Shown here: piece after piece, positions 1 to 7,790 of the stretch | Layout: every line of letters begins with the position of its first letter | How positions within the stretch are numbered: position 1 is the stretch's first letter | Assembly: GCA_013141015.1 (NCBI GenBank) | Contig: JABFRT010000063.1 | Location: 1-40,767 of the forward strand | Reading direction: 5' to 3' | Source: Hyphomicrobium sp. | GTDB taxonomy: Bacteria; Pseudomonadota; Alphaproteobacteria; Rhizobiales; Hyphomicrobiaceae | Length of the DNA stretch: 40,767 nucleotides | The notes under the pieces: generated by a model | Seen by the model: the letters and a program-made list of their open reading frames with translations, nothing else | Told to the model about the DNA's origin: nothing | Database searches by the model: none | Position numbers and translations under genes: made by a program

Positions 1-23
1 CCGCGTCACACGAAACCCAACAA

Positions 24-56
24 AAACGCCAGCCTCGCGAGGCTGGCGTTTTATTT
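24..56. terminator. Bidirectional intrinsic terminator
   Basis: A perfect palindrome at 24-51 (AAACGCCAGC arm, 14 bases per arm) forms a very stable GC-rich hairpin. It is flanked by A-rich sequence on the left and T-rich sequence on the right, so it can stop transcription on both strands. It lies just beyond the 3' end of the minus-strand gapR remnant and would end that transcript. Confidence 0.85.
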
Positions 57-60
57 TCAG

Positions 61-385
61 TGCGTCGATGGCCGGGCTTACTCGCCGCTTCGCCGCCATC
101 ATCGCGTCGGCAAACGCTTCGCTTGCTGGCGTTGTTATCGAGCATGCCGAGCGCATGCATGTAAACTTCGAGCACGGTTTCTTCTTCCTGCCGCTCTTCC
201 TGGCTCTTCTTGCGCAGCCGCACGATCTGGCGCAGCACCTTGACGTCAAAGCCGACGGCGCTTGGCTGAGATACTTGTCGCGGATGTCGCTGGCGAGCTG
301 CTTTTTCTTCTTCCAGCCGTTCGATCTGTTCGACCAACTGGCGCAACTGCTTCTGCGCGGAAGCCTGAAGCGTGCTCGCCGATAA
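61..385 (-). pseudogene. gapR: GapR (DUF2312) nucleoid protein, frame-disrupted remnant
   Basis: GapR is a small alphaproteobacterial nucleoid-associated protein that binds overtwisted DNA. Reading the minus strand, the N-terminal part (LRQLVEQIERLEEEK) and the core (GFDVKVLRQIVRLRKK, then QEERQEEETVLEVYMHALGM) are unmistakable. The stretch between them, which should read like DIRDKYLSQA, is only visible in another frame: one indel in the A-rich run near 300-315 and a compensating one near 258-262 throw about 15 residues out of frame. A third indel near 118-128 shifts the C-terminal tail (EAFADAMMAAKRRVSPAID). No ATG is seen in frame upstream, and the main frame runs to the window edge without the expected stop. 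Either it is a decaying extra copy or this edge of the sequence is of poor quality. The family call is firm; its status is uncertain. Confidence 0.75.
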
Positions 386-869
386 CTCCTTAGATGGCCT
401 GATGTTCTGGTTCGACGCTAACGGCGTCGCTGGGATGGCAACAAGCCGCGTAAGCGCAATCCCCAGGGATTGGCTGGGATAAGTTGAATGTACCGCTTGA
501 CGTGGCTCAGCCGCGACAGCCATATGTTTTACAATCTTAAGCCCGCTGTGTCCTGGCAGGTCACTGCACACCCGAATGCCCAAAGCGATCACGCCTTGCG
601 CTCGATCAAGCCGGGACGCGGCGCAAGGCCGCGCCTGCACAATCATAATTGCTGCCATGCAATAACTGCTCTTTTGCATCCATATCAGAGCGTTACATGA
701 AGGCATGTAGCGTTCGCACAGGCCGCAAACGGACTGCAAGACGCGCGATGTACCGTTCGCCGCTTTCACCCAGCATTCCGCGGGTTTCAATATCAACCCG
801 CCCATTACGAAGGACCATCCCCGCCATCCATTCAACAGTCGACCTCGTCACCCGCACCGCTTCCGCTTT
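386..869. other. Region without a recognisable gene
   Basis: About 480 bases between the divergent gapR and GNAT remnants. Short open frames here show no family resemblance and no good ribosome-binding site. A small inverted repeat (CAATCCC / GGGATTG) sits at about 458-473. The region presumably held the promoters of both neighbours and the lost N-terminal part of the GNAT gene. Confidence 0.5.
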
Positions 870-876
870 GCCAGCG

Positions 877-1329
877 CGCCCGGCGGCTGAAACCGATGAC
901 GCAGCGCTCAAAGATTTCTTCGGCCCGTGCCAAGGACGATCTGCGCTTCCCGCTTCCTCAGCGCAATCAGAGGGTGTCCGACAAGCAGATCTCCGACATG
1001 ACCCCGTCGATCACCGCCAGACCGAAGACTTCCTGGTGTTCGCCAGCGATACCCAGCAGATGATCGCCAACGCCATGCTGGCCGCCGACAAGACCATGAC
1101 CACAGCCGAAGTGGCGCTGACCGTGCACAGCGACTTCAAGGGCAAGGGCATTGAATCGGCGCTGCTCGATTACGTCTCCAAGGCTGCCAAGGCGCGCGGC
1201 ATCAAGAAGCTGCAGGCCATCGAGTCGCGCGAAAACCACTGCATGATCGAACTTGAACGCGACATGGGCTTCATCTCCAAGGGCATCGACAACGACCCGA
1301 TGCTGGTGATGCTCGAAGCCACGCTTTAA
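877..1329 (+). pseudogene. GNAT acetyltransferase, 5' part frame-disrupted
   Basis: The last ~105 codons (about 1015-1329) encode a clean C-terminal half of a GNAT N-acetyltransferase: a beta-strand ending in TAEVALTVHSDFKGKGIESALL, which is the acetyl-CoA binding motif A (V-x-x-x-x-K/R-G-x-G), then a helix and the final strand with FISKGIDNDPMLVMLE. Upstream, family-like pieces are spread over different frames: RPA..TDDAALKDFF in frame near 877-921, ARAKDDLRF in another frame near 924-950, and VSDKQISDM in that frame near 979-1005. At least three indels lie between 920 and 1010. The continuous frame can be extended back to 649, but that N-terminus is not family-like. The substrate cannot be told. 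A strong terminator follows. Confidence 0.65.
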
Positions 1330-1355
1330 GTTTCACGATCTGTTAAAATTCGAAG

Positions 1356-1389
1356 CGCGCGGCGATCACTCAATCGCCGCGCGTTTTTT
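1356..1389 (+). terminator. Intrinsic terminator after the GNAT gene
   Basis: An 11-bp GC-rich stem (CGCGCGGCGAT with its complement) with a 6-base loop, followed directly by six T. It is placed 27 bases after the GNAT stop codon and is a textbook Rho-independent terminator for the plus strand. Confidence 0.9.
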
Positions 1390-1591
1390 GTTCGATGCGG
1401 CTTGGCTGGCCGCTGCGAAAAATCTTCGCCGATTTATTGCAGATTACGCGATCTGCCCCAGACAACAAAAAAGGCCGCTGGGGCTATTCACCACCAACCG
1501 CCTATATTTCCGATCATACAAAGATCCTATCACACCAGCGTTGCGCTGGCCAGAAATTTGTATGGTTAGCGGCAAGTATCATTCCTGAACG

Positions 1592-1605
1592 AACGAACGT
1601 TCGTT
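1592..1605. promoter_or_regulatory. Perfect 14-bp palindrome, TetR-operator-like
   Basis: AACGAACGTTCGTT is its own reverse complement, and further GAAC units on the left extend the pattern. Palindromes of this form are common operators of TetR/AcrR-family repressors, but no TetR gene is in the window and no gene starts right next to it. It lies 37 bases beyond the 3' end of the minus-strand RTX fragment, so a role as a weak 3' hairpin is also possible. Confidence 0.35.
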
Positions 1606-1641
1606 TTGTTTGCCTGGTTCGTCATCGGTGGGACCGGCAAA

Positions 1642-1992
1642 TTACACGAGCAGCGCGCCGTCGTGTTGCAGGCTGGTGGCGCTAACGCCATGCACGCCGT
1701 CGAGCGTCACGACCTCGGTAAATTGCCCGCCGATTTTTGCAAAGACATGGCTTCCCCGAGCGTCGTCAGTGACTTTGACCAGCGTGTTGACCGGCTGCTT
1801 ATGTTCAGCACCACGGAACATGCCGCGCAAATCAAGCACGTCTGAAGCCGAGAAATCTGAAATCCGGTCGACGCCAAGGTGCTTGCCGCCAGCAATGATA
1901 TCTTTTGCATACCACTGGTAGGTATCGGCGCCAGTGCCACCTTTGAAGATGTCAGCACCTTGCAGTCCACGGAAGTGGTCGTTCTTAAGCAC
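1642..1992 (-). pseudogene. RTX protein C-terminal part with type I secretion signal (split off)
   Basis: This 116-codon frame begins with GTG at 1992 and continues the RTX protein that stops at 1985. It opens with a last repeat unit (FRGLQGADIFKGGTGADTY), then shows the usual C-terminal module of RTX exoproteins: VDRISDFSASDVLDLRGMF, a beta-rich stretch (HVFAKIGGQFTEVVTLDGV) and a short hydrophobic end. In this family the last ~60 residues are the uncleaved signal for type I (ABC/MFP/TolC-like) export. Removing one base near 1989 would join it to the upstream frame. As the sequence stands, it would need its own initiation inside the previous gene, for which no convincing ribosome-binding site is seen. 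Confidence 0.7.
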
Positions 1993-3142
1993 CGCCCTCT
2001 ACGGTATCGGCATTCTTGCTTCCGGTGAACCGGTCAGCAAAACCGCTGCCAATAAATTTCTCGATGCTCGTGATCGTGTCGAGACCTTCGCCCGAGACTG
2101 TGTGAGCCTTGGCATCAATCGTAACACCGGCAGCACTCTCGCCATAGTTCAGCGTATCAAACCCGCCGCCGCCATTGATCAGATCATTGCCCAGGCCACC
2201 GAAAAACATGTCGTTACCAGCAAGGCCGAGCAACTGGTCATTGCCAATGCCACCGCGCAGGGTTTCGACAAGCGCACCACCGGAAATGACATCGTTGCCA
2301 GCACCACCGTCGTAGACGTTGTGGCCAGGCATCCCGGCAGGGTTAGAGGCATTCAAGATCGACTTGTGATAGACCGCCGTGATTTTGTCGTCGCCGGATC
2401 CGCCATTGACCGTCAACCCACGGCCGTCCACCGAAACGCTGTCGTTGCCGGCACCCATATCGATAAAGTTGTACGAGCCGCTGTAGTTCACCGTGTCGTT
2501 TCCAGCACCTGCGGAAAGCCGGGAATAGAACATTAAGTTGGAAAACGTGTCGTCTCCGTCTCCTCCGTCAAGAACGGAACGGACACTGAAGGCCGCAAAT
2601 ATATCGTTGCCAGCGCCGCCAGAAATTGTGCTGTTTTCTGCGCGTCCGCTAAACGAATCGTTGCCGTCACCTCCTGAGATCGTGAGCTTCTGCCCAATAA
2701 CGCGGACAATATCGTTGCCGGCTCCCATCTCAACGGTCGAGTTGGCAAATATTGCACTAAGACGATCGTTACCGGCACCTGCAAATATTTTGCCGTCGCC
2801 CAAACCCGATACAGTGATGTAGTCGTTTCCATCGCCCGCATTGATCGTGACATGGAAACGCGATGGAATAACCTGCCCGTCAACATAGTCCGACAATGCA
2901 TCACTGCTTATAAAGTCGTCCCCGCCGCCGCCGTTTAGCGTGTTGAAGCTCCCACGTGCAGATATGCTGTCTTTTCCGTCGCCGCCTGTCACGATATTCC
3001 CTGCACCGCCAATGTCCATCCCATGAGGATTATTGTCGGTCATACGGATGATATTGTTGTTGCCTTGAAGATAAAGGTTCTCAACCTGGCCGTCGAACGT
3101 AATGTTGTCGCCAACAATGCCCTTGTAAAAAATTCGTGCCAT
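1985..3142 (-). CDS. RTX-repeat calcium-binding protein, truncated by frameshift
   Basis: A 385-residue protein made almost wholly of nonapeptide RTX repeats (GGxGxDxUx type): early degenerate units (GGAGNIVTGGDGKDSIS), many of the form GAGNDxxx, and canonical units near the end (GGAGNDVISGG, GNDQLLGLAGNDMFFGG, GNDLINGGGGFDTL). Each pair of turns forms a calcium-binding parallel beta roll that folds outside the cell. There is no N-terminal signal peptide, as expected for type I secretion. No catalytic domain is visible, so it is likely a structural or surface-layer-like exoprotein. The frame stops in the repeats, just before the domain carrying the secretion signal (1642-1992). No dedicated ABC exporter is in the window. 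Glycine, asparagine and aspartate are the main residues. Confidence 0.85.
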   Translation of the reverse strand: MARIFYKGIVGDNITFDGQVENLYLQGNNNIIRMTDNNPHGMDIGGAGNIVTGGDGKDSISARGSFNTLNGGGGDDFISSDALSDYVDGQVIPSRFHVTINAGDGNDYITVSGLGDGKIFAGAGNDRLSAIFANSTVEMGAGNDIVRVIGQKLTISGGDGNDSFSGRAENSTISGGAGNDIFAAFSVRSVLDGGDGDDTFSNLMFYSRLSAGAGNDTVNYSGSYNFIDMGAGNDSVSVDGRGLTVNGGSGDDKITAVYHKSILNASNPAGMPGHNVYDGGAGNDVISGGALVETLRGGIGNDQLLGLAGNDMFFGGLGNDLINGGGGFDTLNYGESAAGVTIDAKAHTVSGEGLDTITSIEKFIGSGFADRFTGSKNADTVEGGA

Positions 3143-3450
3143 TTTGATGCTCTATCCAACGCGAACGATTGGCCCCAATGCCGTCAGCACAGGCCCCACG
3201 AAAGATATGCCGTAAGCAAACTATTTTACCGCAAAGATGCAGCCTGCAATTTGAATAAAATTGTTTCAATTCCGCCTTTAGGGATTGCTGTTTGGCAGAC
3301 TGCCCGCGCCGCGTATTCAACCGCCGTCAGTCTGGCGTCTGCGAAGCAGATCGTCGCGAAGCGGCGACAGGCCGGAACCCAGACAAATTTCAGCGCGATG
3401 GACAGCGAATTTGCGCACGCCCGAACGGGCCTTCGTTTGGATATCCCACC
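3143..3450. other. Intergenic region upstream of the RTX gene
   Basis: About 300 bases with no supportable gene. The part at about 3200-3275 is AT-rich compared with its surroundings, and read on the minus strand it is the natural place for the RTX promoter. I see no clear operator. Confidence 0.4.
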
Positions 3451-3756
3451 TCACGGCTTCGGCCTATTCATCTCGAACGCCGCGAGCTTTTCAGCACTGG
3501 CTTCTTTTTGATGTTTGGCAACCCACTCCGCGTAGGGTTCGCCATAGACGATCTCGCGCGCCTCATCTTTCGTGAGCGTGAGGCCTTTGTCTGAAGCCGC
3601 ATCAATTATCCAATTGGCCAGGCAGTTGCGGCAGAAGCCGGCCAGGTTCATCAGGTCGATGTTCTGCACGCCGGTGCGCCCGCGTAAATGATCGCGCAGC
3701 CGGCGATAAGCTGCGGCTTCCAGTTCCAACGTGGTCTGAGGATCGAATGTTTTCAT
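3451..3756 (-). CDS. DUF1244 family protein
   Basis: A 101-residue protein of unknown function found widely in proteobacteria. The family core is plain: LRDHLRGRTGVQNIDLMN, then LAGFCRNCLANW with its paired cysteines, and KDEAREIVYGEPYAEW. The cysteines and the acidic/His-rich helix suggest metal or cofactor contact, but no function is established. The ATG at 3756 is chosen because AGGAGG lies 6 bases upstream; the frame can be extended nine codons further, without a comparable signal. It stands alone between the RTX gene and the divergent glycerate kinase. Confidence 0.85.
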   Translation of the reverse strand: MKTFDPQTTLELEAAAYRRLRDHLRGRTGVQNIDLMNLAGFCRNCLANWIIDAASDKGLTLTKDEAREIVYGEPYAEWVAKHQKEASAEKLAAFEMNRPKP

Positions 3757-3936
3757 GTGCCGCCTCCTATGGGCAGGATGCACCCTGCCCGATTGAGTAG
3801 AGTTAGATAGGCATTGCGCGCGATGATCGCAAACGCCGCGCTTTCTGGAGCGTGCCGAGCCTTGACGCGCGCCATACGATTGCGCAAACCAACAGCCTAA
3901 TCATAAAGTCGTAGAATAACGGGTTGGGGAAGCGAC

Positions 3937-5235
3937 ATGCCGGACGGAACCGCAAACAGCAGCGCACGGGCAACACTGATGGCGCTGTATGAAGCCGCCT
4001 ACACCACCGCCCATCCGTCCACCTGTTTGCCGCCATACCTGCCGCCTGTGCCAGCCAACGGCCGGATCATCATCATTGGCGGCGGCAAGGGGTCTGCCGC
4101 GATGGCGGTCGCGACCGAGCAGCATTACATCGCTCAAGGCCACGGCGATAAAATCAGCGGCATGATCTCAACGCGCCACGGCTTTGGCTTGCCGACGCAA
4201 ATCATCAAGATCCTCGAAGCCGGCCATCCGGTGCCCGACGCCAACTCCATAGAAGGCGCCAAGCAAGCCATCGCGCTTGCCAAAAGCGCTGGCCCCAACG
4301 ACCTGGTGCTCTGCCTGCTGTCGGGCGGGGCGTCCGCGATCTGGTCGGCACCCGTTGACGGCGTGACGTTCGAAGCCAAACAGCAATTGACCAAACAGCT
4401 GCTGCGTTCCGGCGCGCCGATTTCCGAAATGAATTGCGTGCGCAAGCATCTCTCGCAAATCAAAGGCGGCAAGCTCGCGGCGGCGGTCTATCCCGCGCGG
4501 CTGCTGACGGTCTCGATTTCCGACGTTCCAGGTGATCACCCCGATGAGATCGGCTCCGGCCCGACCGTTGCCGACCGCTCAACGCTCGCAGACGCGCGTG
4601 CGGTGCTGGCCCGCTGGAACATCACGCCGTCGCCGGAAATTGCGGCAGCCCTCAACAACCCAGCCAACGAGACGCTGAAGGCCGGCGACGCGAAACTGTC
4701 GTCGTCCGATTATAAAATCGTTGCGGCTCCCAAAGCCTCGATCGAAGCTGCTGCAAAAATCGCGCGCTCACGAGGCTACCGCGTCGATATCCTCGGCGAT
4801 TCACTTGAAGGCGAAGCCCGCGAGGTCGCGAAATTCCATGCCGCCATGGCGCTCGACGCCAAACGGCGCGGGGAGAAAGTCGCCATCATGTCAGGCGGGG
4901 AATTGACCGTCACCGTCAAAGGCAACGGTTCGGGCGGACCCAACCAGGAATACGCGCTTGGCCTTGCCATCGCGCTTGACGGTACGCCGGGCATCATTGG
5001 CCTTGCAGGTGATACCGATGGCATCGACGGCGGCGGCGGAAACGCTGGCGATCCGGCCGGCGCCCTGGTTTTCCCCGACACACTACAACGCGCTCTTGCG
5101 CAAAATCTCAATGCCGCCAAGTTCCTGGAGAACAACGATTCGACTGGATACTTCCGTCCCATCGGCGATCTGATCCTGTGCGGCCCGACCCAGACCAACG
5201 TCAACGATTTCCGCGTTGTTCTTGTCGATCCGTAA
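3937..5235 (+). CDS. ttuD: Glycerate 2-kinase (MOFRL family)
   Basis: It phosphorylates D-glycerate to 2-phosphoglycerate, feeding glyoxylate/serine-cycle or tartrate carbon into lower glycolysis. The name hydroxypyruvate reductase is often attached to this family in error. The protein has 432 residues, the usual length. The N-terminal DUF4147 domain shows the glycine-rich GGGKGSAAMA (about residues 48-57), LSGGASAIW, and DHPDEIGSGPTVAD. The C-terminal MOFRL domain shows SGGELTVTVKGNGSGGPNQE and GLAGDTDGIDGGGGNAGDPAGA. GGGGAAG-like bases precede the ATG. It lies upstream of DUF1036-pyk on the same strand; pyruvate kinase works two steps below its product, so the three may form a functional unit. 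Confidence 0.9.
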   Translation: MPDGTANSSARATLMALYEAAYTTAHPSTCLPPYLPPVPANGRIIIIGGGKGSAAMAVATEQHYIAQGHGDKISGMISTRHGFGLPTQIIKILEAGHPVPDANSIEGAKQAIALAKSAGPNDLVLCLLSGGASAIWSAPVDGVTFEAKQQLTKQLLRSGAPISEMNCVRKHLSQIKGGKLAAAVYPARLLTVSISDVPGDHPDEIGSGPTVADRSTLADARAVLARWNITPSPEIAAALNNPANETLKAGDAKLSSSDYKIVAAPKASIEAAAKIARSRGYRVDILGDSLEGEAREVAKFHAAMALDAKRRGEKVAIMSGGELTVTVKGNGSGGPNQEYALGLAIALDGTPGIIGLAGDTDGIDGGGGNAGDPAGALVFPDTLQRALAQNLNAAKFLENNDSTGYFRPIGDLILCGPTQTNVNDFRVVLVDP

Positions 5236-5309
5236 GGCTAGAGATCGTTGACGCGGCGCGGGGGGATGTTTCCGGTTCGCCAAAATACGATTTCTTGGAG
5301 ACTGCAAGC

Positions 5310-5759
5310 GTGAAATTCCGGCGCGCGTCTGGTGCCTGCCCGAGGGCGGCGGCCACCATGGTTTTGATATGTGTTGGCGCTGGCAGCGCTCATGCCGACC
5401 TGAAACTGTGCAATTCAACCGCCGGCCGCGTCGGCGTCGCCATCGGCTACCAGGATAACACCGGGTGGGCCACCGAGGGCTGGTGGAACATCGCTTCCCA
5501 GACCTGCGAAACCCTGCTTAAAGGCGTTCTGCCCAGCCGCTTCATCTATGTCCACGCCGTCGATTATGACCGGGGCGGCGAATGGGGCGGCAAAAACGAG
5601 ATGTGCACCGCCGACAAGTCGTTTGCCATCCGGGGGGTTCAGGATTGCGCCAAACGCGGCTATAAGCGCACGGGCTTTTTTGAAGTGGACACTGGCGAGG
5701 CGAAGGAATGGACCATCCGCCTCACCGATCCTGAGGGTCAAGGAAAACAAGAAAAATGA
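5310..5759 (+). CDS. Secreted DUF1036 protein
   Basis: A 149-residue exported protein of unknown function. The GTG at 5310 is chosen because TTGGAG lies 8 bases before it and because it gives a proper signal peptide: basic start (MKFRRASG), hydrophobic core and the cleavage motif AHA before DLKLCN (about residue 29). The mature part carries the DUF1036 features: LKLCNSTAGRVGVAIGY, GWATEGWWNI, and several conserved cysteines (in LKLCN, SQTCETL, NEMCTAD, VQDCAKR) that probably form disulfides in the periplasm. Its stop codon overlaps the pyk start as ATGA. A DUF1036 gene just before pyruvate kinase is a recurrent arrangement in alphaproteobacteria, but the reason is unknown. Confidence 0.85.
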   Translation: MKFRRASGACPRAAATMVLICVGAGSAHADLKLCNSTAGRVGVAIGYQDNTGWATEGWWNIASQTCETLLKGVLPSRFIYVHAVDYDRGGEWGGKNEMCTADKSFAIRGVQDCAKRGYKRTGFFEVDTGEAKEWTIRLTDPEGQGKQEK

Positions 5760-7201
5760 GACGTAACCGGCGGGTCAAGATTGTCGCGACGCTTGGACCC
5801 GCGTCTGCCGCTCCCGAAATGGTCGAGCGCCTGTTTCTCGCCGGCGTCGATGTTTTCCGCATCAACATGAGCCACTCGTCCCACGACGGGTCAAAAACGC
5901 TTTACAACACAGTGCGCGCCTGCGCTGCCCGCCACCGCCACCCGATTGGCATTCTCGCCGACTTGCAGGGCCCGAAGTTCCGCATCGGCGAATTCCAGGC
6001 CGGGCGCGTGCAGGTGCCGTCCAAATCGATTTTCAAATTCGACCGGGCTGAAGTTCTGGGCGACGCAAGCCGCGTGTTCCTGCCGCACAGCCAAATTTTC
6101 GACGCCATTCAACCGGGCCACAACCTCGTTCTCGACGACGGCAAGTTGCGCATGCGGGTGATTGAAAAATCCGATGTGCAGATCGTCACCGAAGTCATCA
6201 CCGGCGGCATGCTCGCCAGCCGCAAGGGCATCTCGATGCCCGACACTCTTCTTGCCATTTCGCCGCTGACCGAGAAGGACCGCGCCGATCTTGCGCACGC
6301 CTTGAAGCTCGGCGTTGATTGGGTGGCGTTGTCGTTCGTGCAGCGCGCTGAAGACCTGCACGAAATCCGCAAGCTGATCGGCGACAAGGCCAACATCATC
6401 TCGAAGATCGAGAAGCCGTCCGCCGTTACCGATCTGGAAGACATCATCGCCGCGTCTGACGGCATCATGGTGGCGCGCGGCGATCTTGGCGTTGAGCTGC
6501 CGGTTGAAAAAGTTCCGGGCATTCAAAAGCGCATCACGCGTATGGCGCGCGCCGCCGGCAAGCCGGTGATCGTCGCTACGCAAATGCTTGAGAGCATGAT
6601 CACCTCGCCGATGCCGACACGGGCCGAAGTGTCCGACGTCGCGACCGCCGTGTTCGACGGCGCGGACGCAATCATGTTGTCGGCGGAAAGCGCGGTCGGC
6701 CAATACCCGACCGAAGCCATCCAGATGATGGACAAGATCGCCATCGAGGTCGAACACGATCCCGTCTATGAAGCGATTTTGTACGCGACGCAAACAGAGC
6801 CGCAGCCAACCGGTGCCGATGCTATTGCCGCCGCCGCCAGCGCCATAGCTGACACCGTCAAGCTCGGCGCAATTGTCTGCTACACGGCAACGGGGTCAAC
6901 CGTGCTGCGCGTGACGCGCGAACGCCCAGGCATTCCAGTCATCGGCTTAACGCCGGTTGAATCGACCGCGCGCCGCTTGTCACTTGTGTGGGGCGTGCAA
7001 TCGATCCTGACGGGCGATCCCGAAAACCTGTCGCACATGGTCCGCAAGGCCTGCCGCATCGCGTTCGAGGAAGGCCTCGTCAAACCGCGCGACGGCATTC
7101 TGATCACGGCTGGCGTACCGCTTGGTTCCCCCGGCGCCACCAACATGATCCGCATCGCCTTCGTCGATGAATCCGGCGCGCCGATTGCGGAGGATGTTTG
7201 A
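5756..7201 (+). CDS. pyk: Pyruvate kinase
   Basis: It makes pyruvate and ATP from phosphoenolpyruvate and ADP, the last step of glycolysis, in the cytoplasm. The protein has 481 residues. Family motifs in order: VKIVATLGPAS at the start, the substrate-binding INMSHSSHD, LADLQGPKFRIG, the catalytic lysine in SKIEKPSAV, the metal-binding MVARGDLGVELP, and TQMLESMITSPMPTRAEVSD followed by DAIMLSAESAVGQYP. The C-terminal effector domain ends with GVPLGSPGATNMIRIAFV. The start overlaps the DUF1036 stop by four bases, so the two are translationally coupled. Confidence 0.97.
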   Translation: MRRNRRVKIVATLGPASAAPEMVERLFLAGVDVFRINMSHSSHDGSKTLYNTVRACAARHRHPIGILADLQGPKFRIGEFQAGRVQVPSKSIFKFDRAEVLGDASRVFLPHSQIFDAIQPGHNLVLDDGKLRMRVIEKSDVQIVTEVITGGMLASRKGISMPDTLLAISPLTEKDRADLAHALKLGVDWVALSFVQRAEDLHEIRKLIGDKANIISKIEKPSAVTDLEDIIAASDGIMVARGDLGVELPVEKVPGIQKRITRMARAAGKPVIVATQMLESMITSPMPTRAEVSDVATAVFDGADAIMLSAESAVGQYPTEAIQMMDKIAIEVEHDPVYEAILYATQTEPQPTGADAIAAAASAIADTVKLGAIVCYTATGSTVLRVTRERPGIPVIGLTPVESTARRLSLVWGVQSILTGDPENLSHMVRKACRIAFEEGLVKPRDGILITAGVPLGSPGATNMIRIAFVDESGAPIAEDV

Positions 7202-7225
7202 GGCCCTGCTTTAACCTCCGCTATC

Positions 7226-7248
7226 ATACTAGGCCTTGTGCCTAGTAT
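7226..7248. repeat. Hairpin-forming inverted repeat after pyk
   Basis: A perfect 9-bp inverted repeat (ATACTAGGC / GCCTAGTAT) with a 5-base loop, 25 bases after the pyk stop. There is no T-run behind it, so it is not a classic terminator. It may protect the pyk mRNA end or be an operator for the following small gene. Confidence 0.5.
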
Positions 7249-7286
7249 CCATCGCTCAACAAACTCCAGCGCCAGCAGCTGAATGT

Positions 7287-7331
7287 ATCCCAGGCATCCC
7301 AGCCTTCGCCGGGGCAGGTATGGCCTGGGAT
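7287..7331. repeat. REP-like palindromic element
   Basis: Arms ATCCCAGGC (7287-7295) and GCCTGGGAT (7323-7331) enclose a core with CCTTCGCCGGGG. The pattern, a proofread-type palindrome around a CTTCGCC core, is that of the short dispersed REP-like repeats common between genes in alphaproteobacteria. A partial similar core (CTCGCGAAGGCGGGGAGG) is at about 26218-26237. Confidence 0.5.
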
Positions 7332-7412
7332 GACACGATCAACGGAACCATCTCGCCTCACGCGCGTTTCCTCAGCAGTGCGATAACAATCGTATCTCAA
7401 AGGAGAACTCTC

Positions 7413-7715
7413 GTGAAAATGCCTCTTCTCGCGCTCGCCGCGGGCCTTGCTATGCTGTCTTCTTTTCCGGCGGCATCGGTTTCGCCAGTTGAAGCGCGCA
7501 CCGCTGAACGTGCCACCATGAACCGCCTCGATCCGCAGCGCATCACCAGCCGCCGCGTGCAACGCAACGACTATGCCGGGCGGCGCTACAATTGGCGTGC
7601 AGGTGAAAATCGCCGCTATCGCCAGTATGGTGGGTGGAACCGCTACAACAGCCGTCCGAACCGTTGGCGAAACCGTGGTTGCGTTTCGGTCGGGCCGATT
7701 TGGTTCTGCCCATAA
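7413..7715 (+). CDS. Small basic secreted protein, Arg/Tyr/Asn-rich
   Basis: I do not recognise a named family. The frame encodes 100 residues from GTG at 7413, which has AGGAG at 7401-7405; an in-frame ATG at 7419 is an alternative. A Sec signal peptide is clear: a hydrophobic stretch MPLLALAAGLAMLSSFPAAS and a probable cut near VEA-RT (residue ~30). The mature ~70 residues are strongly basic and aromatic, with repeated RRY/NRY units (AGRRYNWRAG, ENRRYRQYGG, WNRYNSRPNRWRNR), and end with a cysteine pair (GCVSVGPIWFCP). A cell-wall or periplasmic binding role is possible but unproven. A terminator follows closely, so it is probably transcribed alone. Confidence 0.7.
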   Translation: MKMPLLALAAGLAMLSSFPAASVSPVEARTAERATMNRLDPQRITSRRVQRNDYAGRRYNWRAGENRRYRQYGGWNRYNSRPNRWRNRGCVSVGPIWFCP

Positions 7716-7740
7716 GCCGTTAGACACAGGCCACAAACAC

Positions 7741-7771
7741 AAAAGGCACCTCGCAGGAGGTGCCTTTTTTT
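7741..7771. terminator. Bidirectional terminator between convergent genes
   Basis: An 11-bp stem (AAAGGCACCTC with its complement) and a 4-base loop, followed by a T-run on the plus strand and preceded by A residues, so it serves both the small secreted-protein gene (ends 7715) and the TPR gene (ends 7791, opposite strand). Confidence 0.9.
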
Positions 7772-7790
7772 GCTCTTTTGCCCAGCCGGT

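Noticed and set aside
488-700. 70-codon open frame between the gapR and GNAT remnants
   Set aside because: No ribosome-binding site, no recognisable motif, composition like non-coding DNA.
1388-1685. Short overlapping open frames after the GNAT terminator
   Set aside because: They begin in the terminator region and overlap each other in two frames; neither has a family-like sequence.
1985-1992. Programmed frameshift in the RTX gene
   Set aside because: No slippery heptamer or recoding signal is seen; a simple indel explains it better.
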